Positions 9,375 to 18,857 of a stretch of DNA of 22,043 nt are shown one piece after another (position 1 is the stretch's first letter; each line of letters starts with the position of its first letter). A program made the position numbers and the translations under genes. Source of the DNA: Hyphochytrium catenoides (lineage: Eukaryota; Sar; Hyphochytriomycetes; Hyphochytriales; Hyphochytriaceae). Under the pieces are notes generated by a model, which was given only the letters and a program-made list of their open reading frames with translations, made no database searches and was not told the origin of the DNA. The stretch spans positions 1-22,043 of the forward strand of contig FLMG01003828.1 of assembly GCA_900088475.1 (NCBI GenBank). Direction: 5' to 3'.

Positions 9375-12076
9375 CGAGAACAGTACGATGCTTTAAAAAG
9401 CGTGTGGTCATCGCTGAGACCATGCCGCTCTTTGACAGTTTATCTCTGAAGTAAAAGAGACTCAGCATCATCATCTTCTTCTTGAAGACGATGCAATAGT
9501 AGTGAGAGAGAGTGGGCTTGGTATTCTATAGACTTAAATTTTATGCGAGGAGTCCTCGTTCTCCAAGGACAACCCGTCTCAACACTCGTACAAAGATTGC
9601 AACATGGAAGCAGAGCCATCGCCGTCGATGCGTTGCTGGAGGGAAGACGCAGACCTATGAGCATGATTCCACGTGTGTTTCAATCCTGCAAGTAGCCCCT
9701 AGCCTTCCACCAGGCAGGAGAACCACCCAGCAGGAGTACAATATTCTATAACCGGCCACCACTGATGTCAAACCGTGGGCTTAGTTAACCCTTAGCAGCG
9801 ACGAATGGTCGGCTTACACCTTCTCCTACCTTCGTCACTCACTCTTCATCAGAGGTATTCTTCCTTCTTGAAGGTGGTCGCAGTCGACGGCGGAGGATCC
9901 GCCCTCCGATGTACGATTCGTCGCCCTCTGCGTAAGCATTAAGTCAATAGCTGGTGCCCTTAAAACGTACAGCGCGCAAGGTCTGCGCAACGAAGCTGAG
10001 CACCAGGAAACGCGCAGAGAAGAGCTAGCATAAACCCATAAACTATGTAAATGCATTCATTATAAAGAAAAGACGTGCACTCCACCCCGTGTATCCCCAA
10101 GTGCTCTCAAGCGGCATTACGCCTTCTGCAGAGATCCAGCGCCGTCCAACCACCTAAAGAACAGGGAGGTAGGTAAACTAGCGGAGAAGGAAGGGGGGAA
10201 AGCAGCGAAAGCTCCGGACGAGCATGCATGCGCGCATCATCTCCTGCAGTGACAATCTCCTGGGAACTGTTCTAGGAAGAAGCCATGGAGCAGCAGCGTA
10301 GCAACGAAATAAGCAAAGTAGAGATAAGGTGGTGGCAAGAAGGGCTACGAAGACGGGAAGTCCAGACAAGACTGACGCCACAGGTGGAAGTCGATGGCAG
10401 AAGATGAGGTAGTTAAATGACAGTGGGAGAAGCTTTGACCCTAAGGCAGCAACATGCGGCAGAAGGCAAGTTTAACGGCTGAATAAGGAGGAGATCGAAG
10501 TGTCACGGCGGAGAAGAGCCATCGTAGGACAGGCTGCTTTGTCAATGCAATAGACAATAGCGCTGACAGCAGCGATAGGAGGTACACACTGTCGCATATC
10601 GGGTAGTAACTTTCTTAAGAGAGGAAGAGAGAGACAAGAGAGACAAGAAGATGGATAACAATATAAGACAAGCAGAGCGGCTCTTTTCCCCCAGCACCTT
10701 GCAGCACCAAGCAGAAGAAGCGGAGATAACAAAGGCTCACGACAGAACAGCATCGCCGGGGACGTAACATAGACTGTAGGAGAGGAGTCCTAGAGAGCGT
10801 CATTCCACTGGTAGGAGGCTCAAACGACACAAGCGAGAATAGGGAGAGGTAATGGAGAGAAGAGAGATCCGATACAACGACGCCAGCTGAGTCTGACACA
10901 TCATAATGAGCTTAACCTAGCAGATGATATTATATCAACCCCACGAATCCCTTCCGCAAGAACGAGGTGACAAATGTAACCTCTCTGAAAGAAGCCTCCC
11001 GCTTATACAGCAGCCATCAATCAATATTATGTAGGCACACAAGGAGAAGAAAGGATCATCCTGGACATTGTTTGGCACCAAGCAACAAATAGAGCGCATT
11101 CTCCCTCTTTCTGATTTTCCTCCTCAGCAGGGAGCTGCTGATTGCCAGAGCTAGCTAGGTTTGTGACCAGCGGACGCGGTGCTTATCGAGAAGGATTAGG
11201 GTGCAGCTCAGATAAGGAAGACGCAGGCCTGTTTGGGTTGTGCCTGCATGACTACACTCTTTCTGGCCTTAGCCGACGCCAACTCGCTGCTCTAACAACA
11301 CAAGTGTGTGCTAAAGAGCAGATTCTCTATTATACTCTTGGTCATGATGTCCGCCGCCCTTTGTTGGCACAATGAAGATGAGGAGTTTGCTGTTGTCAGT
11401 CTATTTTTGGCGAAGTTTAGCAACAAACTTTGCAGGCTTCCAGTATCCAACCCTGTTATTAGGGGGAACACGCAAGAGGCAGGCGTGAGCCTCTGTCGGG
11501 ATGTGATCTATGTCAGGAAAGGAGCTACGACGACAGCCCGAGTCCTCTCCGTCTTCGCTCTCTCCGATATGGAAGATATTCTACCCGGCCGTCATAGAAA
11601 GACAAGTCAAGAATCCTTCACTCGTTGGGGCAGAAGACAGGAAGACAGTTTCTTCTCTTCTCCTCACCTTCAAAAGTTCCGCTTGGTTGGTCTTTCCCAA
11701 GGCTTCTGCAAGGTACAAATCTGTCGGCACGCACTCATGGGATGAAGATTAGCTGCACTCTGGTTGGCCCATCACCACTAACTTAGGAGGTGCTTGGCTA
11801 TTAGTTGAAGGGCCCATTTCCGTCGCCTTCTGTTTCCTGAGAGTAAGCGGATTGGCGGTAGGCGCATTGCCGCCCATGACGACCTTTGCAAGGTCTGGCC
11901 TCATAGCTGTTGCTTCTGCGCTAATAACAGGCCATGAACAGTTAGGCTCTTGGTGGCCACGTAGCCTTATTACTCTTCTTAGAAAATATATCAGGTGGCA
12001 TTCCTTACCGTTGCTCGCTCAAAAGGTGAGAAAAGTATAGTTCCTCTCAATGAGTCTCCTTTCTGCACAGGCAACA
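9375..12076. other. Long interval without a supported gene
   Basis: Frames of 60-145 codons exist on both strands (for example 9440-9664, 10472-10753 and 11308-11745). Most begin at GTG or TTG, overlap antisense, and have irregular composition. None shows a recognisable motif. The Leu-rich frame at 10178-10381 begins at GTG. The region 11.1-12.4 kb lies upstream of the recombinase fragment and could hold decayed parts of that element, but I could not align any N-terminal recombinase segment to it. Confidence 0.45.
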
Positions 12077-12241
12077 ATGAAATCGTTGAAGCTGTTTTTG
12101 TTCTTGGGCTGCCTGTCATCCTCCGCCGAACTGGTCTGTCCCTTCTCCGACTCGCCTCGAACGTTGTCTGTCACGACGAGAATGACGGACTCCCAGCGGT
12201 TCGCCCGTGTCAGACTTAAGACTACTAAGGAGAGAAGATGA
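12077..12241 (+). CDS. Possible short secreted peptide gene
   Basis: ATG opens a 54-residue frame. Its first 18 or so residues look like a signal peptide (MKSLKLFLFLGCLSSS, then AELVC), followed by a basic polar tail ending TTKERR. No R-X-L motif or family is recognised. The ORF is short and could be chance; a spliced extension was not found. Confidence 0.15.
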   Translation: MKSLKLFLFLGCLSSSAELVCPFSDSPRTLSVTTRMTDSQRFARVRLKTTKERR

Positions 12242-12422
12242 GAGCAGAGGTCATTGCGTCGGAAGAGGTGAAGAGCACTATCTGTTGTCCATAAATGTCA
12301 GATCCATTGCAAGGCTCAGTCTCACACACTCTATGCCAGCAATGGCGTGAGTACACTGTCGCTTGTATAGGCGCAGAACCGGCAGCTTGAGACAGGCTGA
12401 GACACGGTCTGCTTATCACTAG

Positions 12423-13250
12423 CGCATAGACCCGGCCATTAGGCAACCGGTAGTAGACTGCCTCACTATTCTCGCCTACTTCTTCCTCCTCAGACGATCG
12501 GAGTACTGCCTGATGGGGGCAGAGACCCACTCTTGCGGTTTTAGAATCAGCGACCTACGGCTTTGGGACCGTGTCGGTAGACCGTGCAGAGATAGCGCTA
12601 GGGCAGAGGCAGTCTCTATCGATCTACGCGGCGGCAAGAATGACCAAATTGGGAGAGGGTCTCATCGTCGCTTACGGAAGTCGGGCCATTCGACTCTGTG
12701 TCCTGTCAAGGCAGGATGTCTGTTGAAGGCGGTACATTCGGCCTGGGGTCATATAGGCGAGCGGGAGTTAGCAAGAGGACCATCAGGATTCGCTGTTACC
12801 GCGGAGGACGTGGCCAAGCTGGTGAAGCAAGCGGCAGCAGCCTGCGGACACCCACCCGAGCGGTATTCAACACACTCTCTGAGGGTAGGAGGCGCCACTG
12901 CGTTAATGAACGGTCAGGCAGGCGATCTAACTATCAAGTTCTTGGGACGCTGGCACTCCGACGCTTACTACCAAGGCTACCGGGCATATCAACCTGTGCA
13001 AACGGCGGAAGGCACGGCGGCTAGAATGGTAGGGCCCAAGCAGGCAGGAGGCACTACTCAACAAACTACGCTAAACGCACTCACAACCAAATGCTACGAC
13101 AACCTACTCTTTGAGGGCCAAGAGCCTCCTTCCGCTTGCCTGCTAGGCGGCAAGGAGAGCTCCCAGGCTAGTAATGTCAAGCGCCAGTTTGATTCCCCCA
13201 GCCAGAGGCTTAACTTTCATCTGCATGCTCTTTCACGCTCATCCTGGTGA
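12423..13250 (+). pseudogene. Tyrosine recombinase catalytic domain (Crypton/DIRS-like), 5'-truncated
   Basis: A DNA recombinase of mobile elements. The frame is open from 12423, just after an in-frame TAG at 12420-12422, to a TGA at 13248-13250; the first ATG is at 12513. Upstream of that ATG the frame reads YFFLLRRSEY, the catalytic Arg-I helix, so the true protein began further 5'. Numbered from the ATG, GGKNDQIGRG holds the probable beta-hairpin Lys (42), and GHSTLCPVKA is typical of eukaryotic Crypton/DIRS/Ngaro recombinases. HSLRVGGAT supplies His121 and Arg124. FLGRWHSDAYYQGY supplies Trp147/His148 and the likely nucleophile Tyr156. All core catalytic positions therefore appear present. 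The N-terminal core-binding domain is absent in frame, and no reverse transcriptase is seen beside it. It is either a truncated element or the last exon of a spliced gene. The C-terminal 70 residues are unlike the family and may be read-through. Confidence 0.72.
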
Positions 13251-13261
13251 GCAGAAGGAAA

Positions 13262-13495
13262 TTGTTATTACTGAAGAGATCAATTATGATTCTTCCTTCC
13301 ACTGATGACGAGTATGGAGGAGATCAAGTTGAGGAGGAAGAGACCAAGGTGTCATAGCCTTACTTGTTTCCTTTCTTCTTCCTCTTTTTCTTCTTCTTCT
13401 TCTTCTTCTTCTCCTTCTTCCCTTCTTCTTCCTCTTCTTCTTCTTCTTTCTTCATCTTTTACTTCTTCTTAGTAGATCATAGAATAATAACAACA
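13262..13495 (+). mobile_element. Short 5'-truncated copy of the retroelement tail
   Basis: TTGTTATTACTGAAGAGATC begins 11 bases after the recombinase stop codon. It continues with DNA nearly identical to the acidic C-terminal tail of retroelement copy 2 (TEEINYDS..., EEEETK.S, TAG), but on the opposite strand. A CTTCTT-rich 3' UTR and TTCATCTTTTACTTCTTCTTAGTAGA follow. Only about 95 bp of coding tail remains, as expected from extreme 5' truncation during target-primed reverse transcription. The frame has shifted at TTCCACTGATGAC. Target-site duplications were not identified. Confidence 0.6.
13377..13460 (+). repeat. CTT trinucleotide tract in the retroelement 3' UTR
   Basis: Nearly continuous CTT/TTC repeats with occasional CCT. 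It is longer than the matching tract of copies 1 and 2, so it has probably expanded after insertion. Confidence 0.8.
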
Positions 13496-14229
13496 AAGTA
13501 ATAAAAATTCTTCTCGGGCTCGTCTTCAAAAGAATATGAAGAAAGAAGAGAGAGAAAGAGATCGCAGTCAAAAGCTGGAGGAAGAGAAGGAAGGCAATAG
13601 TGAATCAGAGAACAAGAAAGGTGAGCCGGTAGAGCTTCTCTGACAGCACTGTAGAGCCCGTCCACGGTCTAATATTCTCAGTTGACACTCTTTCTTCCTC
13701 TCCAAACTTCATTCACGACCTTTTTGTTATTCAGATGATGCACTGCTTTCCCCTTGCCTATGCTGAGGTCTGTCAGTCTATCACTTCCCGCGCGGCTTTC
13801 CTCTCGGAATAAACCTACAAGAGTCGCTCGCTCTTTATTCTTGTGAGGCGGAGGCTTCAAGGGTATAGTACGGCTTCTGTTCAACGAAGAGGAAGACAAG
13901 AAGAGCAAGTCCATGTTCCGTCTCTCCCTGGGTCATCGCCCACTCGTGGTAGTAGTGTACGGCCAAAAAAAGTGCAAGTCAGCAAAAAGAGACGCTCGTT
14001 CTCTCAATCATTTGGAGACAAAAAAAATGAAGTGCCATTCACCAATCTCTTCACCCTCTGACCTTCAGGTCTCTAAACATGGGACCAATGCTAAGCTCTT
14101 TATCTAGTGACGGCGCTGAAGCCTCGATGAAAAGTGAGGCGGCGCCGGACCCGTAGCGGGAGGATTGCGAAAGGAGTGAAGGAGAGCTGACGAGCTAGAC
14201 GGAACAATAAATGGTTCACAGAGAATACT
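13496..14229. other. Intergenic DNA, no gene supported
   Basis: Short frames on both strands (13678-13914 minus, 13843-14061 plus) overlap, and the plus one begins at GTG. No motif, RNA gene or mobile-element end is recognised. Confidence 0.4.
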
Positions 14230-14340
14230 ACACTGAGCCTGAGTGAAGAGAGAGAGGAAGGAGAGAGAGAGAGCCACAGGGGGAGAAGAGAGACCACTAG
14301 GGAGAGAGAAAGAAAGAGAGAGAGAGAAAGGAGAGTAAAT
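14230..14340. repeat. GA-rich polypurine tract
   Basis: GAGAGAGAGGAAGG and (GA)n runs with AAAGAAAG interruptions. The Ser/Leu-rich minus-strand frames through it are repeat products. Confidence 0.8.
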
Positions 14341-14800
14341 AGCCATAAGAAGAACGAAGTAACAAGAGCAGGAGAAGGGGGCTTAGTTAAACGTGGCTTC
14401 TCTTCTGCCGTGATGTGTTAGGATTACATTTGCAATGCTGAAATGAGAGAGAAAAGACTGGGATTTGTTAGTTGCGGAGTCGGGCAAAGGAAGAGTTTCA
14501 CTTCCTCTTAGGACGTTATGCTGAAAGAGAAAAAACATGAGAGAAGCTGCTGTTGGTTGCAAGTCCAAGAGAAAATAGTCCAAGGTTCCTCCTCGCGTTC
14601 TGATGATGGGAGACTCTTCAAAGACAAGATGAAGACAATCAAAAGATAGAGAGACAGGGAGAGGAAGACAACAAGCAACCAAGTGTAGAAAGAGCTATTG
14701 ACAAGGAGAAGACATCATGGCGGTGGGGGAGGAGGAGCGGAGCAGAGTAGAAAGAGACGGAGAGAGAGAGAGGGCGAAAGAGCGGCTGCCGTTATCTTGG

Positions 14801-15217
14801 CTAGAACTTGTACAGTTTGATGTCCTGCTTCGTAGAGCAGTCCGTCGAAAGCTCAGCATTTGTTGTCCCTGGGTTGCCCACCTTGAGCATGTCATGGTCT
14901 ATCGGACTGGGACCAAAGAATTTCTTGGCAGGGTTCCAGGCAGATTGAAAGGCGATGGTGACTCCCAAGAGATAGTTGGTGTCATCCTTGGAGAGAGAGG
15001 TGCAGCTGAGCTTCACATACATGCGCTCATACATTGCCTGCACTCTCTCTCGCTTTATCTCGTCCTTGTCTATAATCTTAGCTATAGCCTCGGCGATGCT
15101 CTGTCGCAAGGTGAGAGCAGGGATCGCAGTGTTCTCTTGAAAGAGCTTAGCAAGGTTCGGCGCCAAAATCTTCTTGGCAACATTGAAAGACCACTTAAAG
15201 TATAAAGACTGAGGCAT
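14801..15217 (-). pseudogene. Degenerate or exon-like coding sequence, function unknown
   Basis: A 138-codon frame with an ATG start. It is balanced and hydrophilic (SLYFKWSFNVAKKIL, LRQSIAEAIAKIIDKDEI, ERVQAMYERMYVKL, TNYLLGVTIAFQSAW) and looks like genuine protein, with amphipathic helices. I recognise no family. Upstream on the same strand, coding-like stretches continue in other frames: IVQKQEKYSHDCTEENANPY near 15400-15340, and REAEVVDGAFASTASIYWPN near 15335-15275. A frame at 15756-15409 contains PVLIPKHCHVTNQAGDC. The frame changes suggest a decayed gene with small indels, but an intron-containing gene cannot be excluded because GT/AG pairs are present. Confidence 0.35.
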
Positions 15218-15408
15218 CGTGGAGCAGGATTCATGCTTGTTCCACTCATATTGGAGGAAGACTCTTCAGGCTTGCTGCTGGTATTTGGCCAATATATGGA
15301 TGCGGTAGACGCAAAGGCACCGTCAACGACTTCTGCTTCTCTTTGCTTTATCATAGGGATTGGCGTTCTCCTCAGTGCAGTCATGGGAATACTTCTCCTG
15401 CTTCTGGA

Positions 15409-15756
15409 CTATCTCACTTTCACTATAGGAAGGCCATGAAGCACCAGCAGTTCATTCCAGCGCTTGTCTTTCCTCACGCAATCTCCCGCCTGGTTTGTCA
15501 CGTGGCAGTGTTTTGGAATCAATACAGGGCAAGGCTGGACACAGAGAAGGGCGCGGCTGGTGGACAACTCGTTCCCTGCTCTGTTAATAGTCTCGGTTTC
15601 TCCTGCTGCAGTGCTCGCCCACAGCTGGCCTGGTTGGAGTATATAATGCAGCAAAGACAGAAGAGAAGAGAAGAAGAGGAGAAGGCGGCAGACATCTTTC
15701 GATGCGCTATCATCACGAGGAGGGTAAAACGATGAAGGACATTGGAGTCCTAACAC
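15409..15756 (-). pseudogene. Upstream part of the same degenerate coding region
   Basis: A 115-codon frame on the same strand as the 14801-15217 frame, ending 190 bases before it, with coding-like segments in between in other frames. It contains four cysteines in ALLCVQPCPVLIPKHCHVTN and GDCVRKD, and ends RWNELLVLHGLPIVKVR. No family is recognised. It is listed separately because the join to the downstream part is not established. Confidence 0.22.
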
Positions 15757-16078
15757 TTTTCTTTCTGTTCTGCTGGATAGCTTGGCCCGTTTTCGGGTAC
15801 TGAGGCAGTTGACAATTGATAATAAGCTCTTCTTGCAATGATGCCTGAGGCTTGAAAGGGACGAAGCTTTGGGTTGTGGTGGCGCCGAGTGAGACTGAGA
15901 CTCGTCAAGAAACGACTAAGCTCCGGAGGAGTAAACGTGCCGCCCGCTGCTAAACCAGGTTAGCGGCATATGACTAATCCGCTTCGAGGCGTTCTACTAA
16001 CAGCAGGAAGTGTCCAGAGCTCCAACTACTGGAAGAACAGATCACCCGAAAGGAAAGTGGCAATCAATTACGTTCATA

Positions 16079-16093
16079 AAACCCTAACCCTAA
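16079..16093. repeat. Interstitial telomere-like repeat
   Basis: AACCCTAACCCTAA preceded by AA, giving about two and a half CCCTAA units between unrelated flanks. The start also matches the plant-type telo-box AAACCCTAA, but there is no nearby promoter to support a regulatory reading. Confidence 0.7.
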
Positions 16094-16169
16094 GCACGGA
16101 GCAAGCAGCAAGTAGTGGGCACGAAGTGTGAAGATGAGGGTACGAGCAGCAACTGCCAACCTAACCTAA

Positions 16170-16487
16170 GGATTCTTAATAGAGGAACAAGAAGCAGAAG
16201 CAGAAGACCGCCCCGCACAGCCAAAAGGAGATGTCCTCGTAAACCGACTGTCAGAATTAGCCCGGTACATGCAGAGTTCCCAAGGTTCTGGACTCTGGTC
16301 TGCAGCCTTAGACTTTCAAGCCAGCCGCCCCGCGGCACCGTCCATATCACCACTAGATCATCATCAACAACAACTAACCACCTCCGACTGCCCACCACAA
16401 ATCTCACTGGTAAGAGCAAAGGTCTCTAGTCTCAAAGTAAAGAGCGCGAAGGGAACTCCACCTGCAAAACGGCATCCCCGCCCATAG
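16170..16487 (+). CDS. Unassigned open frame, possible exon
   Basis: Open from just after a TAA at 16167-16169 to a TAG at 16485-16487, with an internal ATG at 16269. The translation has coding-like composition: an acidic start (IEEQEAEAEDRPAQPK), a helix (VNRLSELARYMQSSQGSG), then Ser/Pro/Gln-rich and Lys-rich segments. An in-frame ATG at about 16134 lies upstream of the stop. A 43-base GTACG...TTAATAG segment containing CTAAC between them could be a very short intron. That is speculative. No family is recognised, and the antisense strand also has a 109-codon Leu/Val-rich frame, so direction is not secure. Confidence 0.25.
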   Translation, partial: GFLIEEQEAEAEDRPAQPKGDVLVNRLSELARYMQSSQGSGLWSAALDFQASRPAAPSISPLDHHQQQLTTSDCPPQISLVRAKVSSLKVKSAKGTPPAKRHPRP

Positions 16488-17465
16488 AAGACGCATTATT
16501 GTTCCTCTTTCTCCCTGGGGAATAAGTATGGAGTAGTAGGTAAAACATCACCGTCCACGTCTGTTCATTGAGGGCAATCTATCTTTTACTGCAGTCAATC
16601 AACATGCTCCATTTTTCCTCACTACACAGTAGTGCGACCCTATAAAGAATGCTGTTCATTTTTGCTGTTTATATCTATGACCGTTCACCGGGTGGAGTTT
16701 ATCTACAACCCTTGCAACACTTGTATGGCGGCTGTCCCTGGCCGTACAGTTCTTGTGAACCTGGCTCTTTATTAGGCATACTATGTATGTAATTCTCGCA
16801 ACCTCTCACCAGGAAATAAAAATGGGCAGCATCTCGACCTGCCCCTCCTCTTGATGTTTGTCCATCCGAAGTCCCATCGTCATTATTCAATACGTACTGC
16901 TCCTAGGAACCCAGGCTCGGACCTAGAAATGAAGTTTAGCCCTTGCCCTTAAGGTCAAAGGGCGAGAAAGACGAAGATATATAGAACTATGACTGTTGTT
17001 TATCGAGAGACGGGAGAAAGAGTCTGTTCGCCCATCAAGGTTGAATTTCTAACAGGAAGTGCATTGTCTCGTCCTCTTCGCGCAAGCGCTGCTGGTGTCT
17101 TCGGGTTCCTCTGAGGAAAACTGCTGCGCTACTGTTTGTCAAGCAGCTCAATCCATTATTTACCAGACCATGCTATTTTGCAAAAAGAATGAAGCATTGC
17201 TGGTTCTGCTGTCCTAGTATTTTCCTCTGCTGTGACAGCATTTTTCCTGTACTTCTACCGCTCCAGTGTTTGCCACCACTAGATGATGGTGAGAAAGTCC
17301 GTGGACAACAGACAACAATCTACCTACCTGTAGCTGAAAGTAAGATTCAATCCTATTTTCCGAGGAAGACGGTACTCAACTTTTATTGTTGCAGATATGC
17401 GGCCATTTCAGAGACAGGCACCATATCCCTTCTTATTATGACCGGACGTCCGGTGTCTGCAGGTG
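16488..17465. other. Intergenic DNA, no gene supported
   Basis: Two small Cys-containing frames occur: 16699-16890 minus (ending PPYKCCKGCR, non-ATG start) and 17189-17476 plus (ATG, MKHCWFCCPSIFLCCDS). Neither has a recognisable fold or supporting context. A perfect 14 bp palindrome, ACCGGACGTCCGGT, lies at 17441-17454. Confidence 0.4.
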
Positions 17466-17545
17466 ATAGCGCATAAAATTCTGCTGTCTGGGTGTTCAAG
17501 CAAGTAAGACGCAAGTGCACGTGTGCACCAGCCTGAGCAATAATA
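17466..17545 (+). repeat. Dispersed direct repeat, copy A
   Basis: GCATAAAATTCTGCTGTCTGG through CCAGCCTGAGCAATAATA is nearly identical to 18858-18930. This copy carries about 9 extra bases (ACGTGTGCA) after GACGCAAGTGC, making two GTGCAC units. The flanks on both sides are unrelated. Both copies contain CAAGTAAGAC, which could serve as a splice donor. Confidence 0.85.
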
Positions 17546-17569
17546 CAAGTAGTTCTCCCATTGATTTGA

Positions 17570-17800
17570 ATTCTTCTTGTAGATCTTTTGGCTATTATTA
17601 TAAGACTATGACTACTACTATGCTACTATGAGAGAAGAGTAGAAGACGAAGGGAATGAGAAGAGAGAAGAGCAGCTAAGAAGACTAGGTCTATTCAACAC
17701 CCTCACCACCTCTACCATCACTGTCATTATCAGAAAAAGAAGAGTCATAATTGAACTCCTCCGCGATAATAACCAGGAGGGGAAGGAGGTTGAGAAAGGA
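17570..17800 (-). mobile_element. Diverged 5'-truncated retroelement tail, fourth copy
   Basis: Minus-strand reading gives PLLVIIAEEFNYDSSFSDNDSDG and GGEGVE with a TAG stop at 17690-17692. This is clearly related to the PLVITEEINYDSVFTDDE tail of copies 1 and 2 but more diverged. Downstream is a C/T-rich 3' region with CTTCTTAG and TAGTAGTAGTCATAG, as in the other copies. Only the tail and UTR remain. It is the oldest-looking of the four copies. Confidence 0.5.
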
Positions 17801-18019
17801 GAAGTTAATTTTATAGAAGGCTGGTGAAGGAGGTTCTACGCGTGACCCGCGAGTTGAAGAAACCAAGAGTGACTTTGTAGCTCTTGGCTTCTTATGTTTA
17901 TAGTGAGAAAACAGAAGGAGCAGTAGTAGTAGTAGTCATAGTAACCTAATTTTATTATCAAAAAAAGAACAGCAAACTGTCTCTTAGTTAGACTATTCTG
18001 CAGTTTCCGTGCCTGCAAG

Positions 18020-18290
18020 CACTGGAGATGTTGTCTTTATAGAAAAGATGTGGTTGGGTCTGGGCAAAAAAAAGGTCGTGAAAAGAGACAGGCAAGAAGA
18101 TAAAAAGGTGCGTCTAGAATGGGAAAGAAAAGGCGGAGGACAAAGATTAGATCTTGACTATCACCAGCACACTGGAGGACAGAGGAGGTTTTCGCCTTTC
18201 TCCATATTTTTTGTGGCTGAAGAAGAAAAAGTGTCGTGGAAAGAGACGAACAAGGGGATAAAGTTTGCGTCTAGAATGGAGAAGAACTGA
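18020..18290 (+). repeat. Two-unit imperfect tandem duplication (about 150-158 bp)
   Basis: CACTGGAG at 18020 and 18170 begin two related units. The best match is the second half: GTCGTGAAAAGAGACAGGCAAG with GTGCGTCTAGAATGGGAAAGAA (18065-18135) against GTCGTGGAAAGAGACGAACAAG with TTGCGTCTAGAATGGAGAAGAA (18223-18285). A 93-codon plus-strand frame runs through both units but lacks any domain, so the duplication is reported without a gene call. Confidence 0.55.
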
Positions 18291-18857
18291 CGGCTCTATC
18301 GTCGCCTTCTTCCTTCTACGCCTGCATTGATGCATATGCTGCGCGAAAAGCCCATAATAACAACAGCACACGACGACAGCTGTTTCGCATAGGAAAAGGA
18401 AGCAATAGAGAAGGGTAGCGAAAAGAAAATGAGTAGAGGGAATACCGAGAGTTGAAGGGCTGCCAACATCCAATTAACCCGCCAAGCAACAGAGACCCTC
18501 TTAAGTGCCTTCTCGCTTTATATATGGCCAAAGCACACAATCTGTTTGCTTTGCCTATTAGTGACCTGTAAGAATCAGTAGTGCTCGGACTGACTTGTTC
18601 CTCGTTTCTTTCGTCAGTGGTAGGTGGCGGTGCGACCAACAACCAGTCAAGGATGGTCTCCCCTCTCTTTATCGATCAACCCATCCAAGACAGAGGCAAT
18701 AAGGGCTGATAGCAGATGTCATCACTTTCCAATTCGCGGAGCAGAGTTCACAACGACGGTGAGGAGATAGAAGAGAAACAGACGTCAAGAACACAGAGTC
18801 AATATACAACGAGCAGAACCTAACAAATCACCATCTTCCATCTACACGAACAACTCC
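18291..18857. other. Intergenic DNA upstream of the secreted-protein gene
   Basis: No supported gene. Minus-strand frames at 18147-18473 and 18316-18642 overlap each other and the tandem repeat and have no motif. TATATATGG at about 18520-18528 is TATA-like but lies more than 400 bases from the start codon. Confidence 0.4.

Noticed and set aside
10178-10381. Minus-strand frame with a signal-like Leu-rich start
   Set aside because: It begins at GTG, the same frame stays open upstream without an ATG, and nothing after the hydrophobic run is recognisable.
14717-15205. 162-codon plus-strand frame
   Set aside because: Antisense to the more protein-like minus-strand frame 14801-15217, with no motif of its own. 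The minus strand is preferred but not proven.
17189-17476. 95-codon Cys-rich frame
   Set aside because: Cysteines cluster in a Leu/Phe-rich start without a clean signal peptide. The 3' end runs into direct repeat A and no family is recognised.
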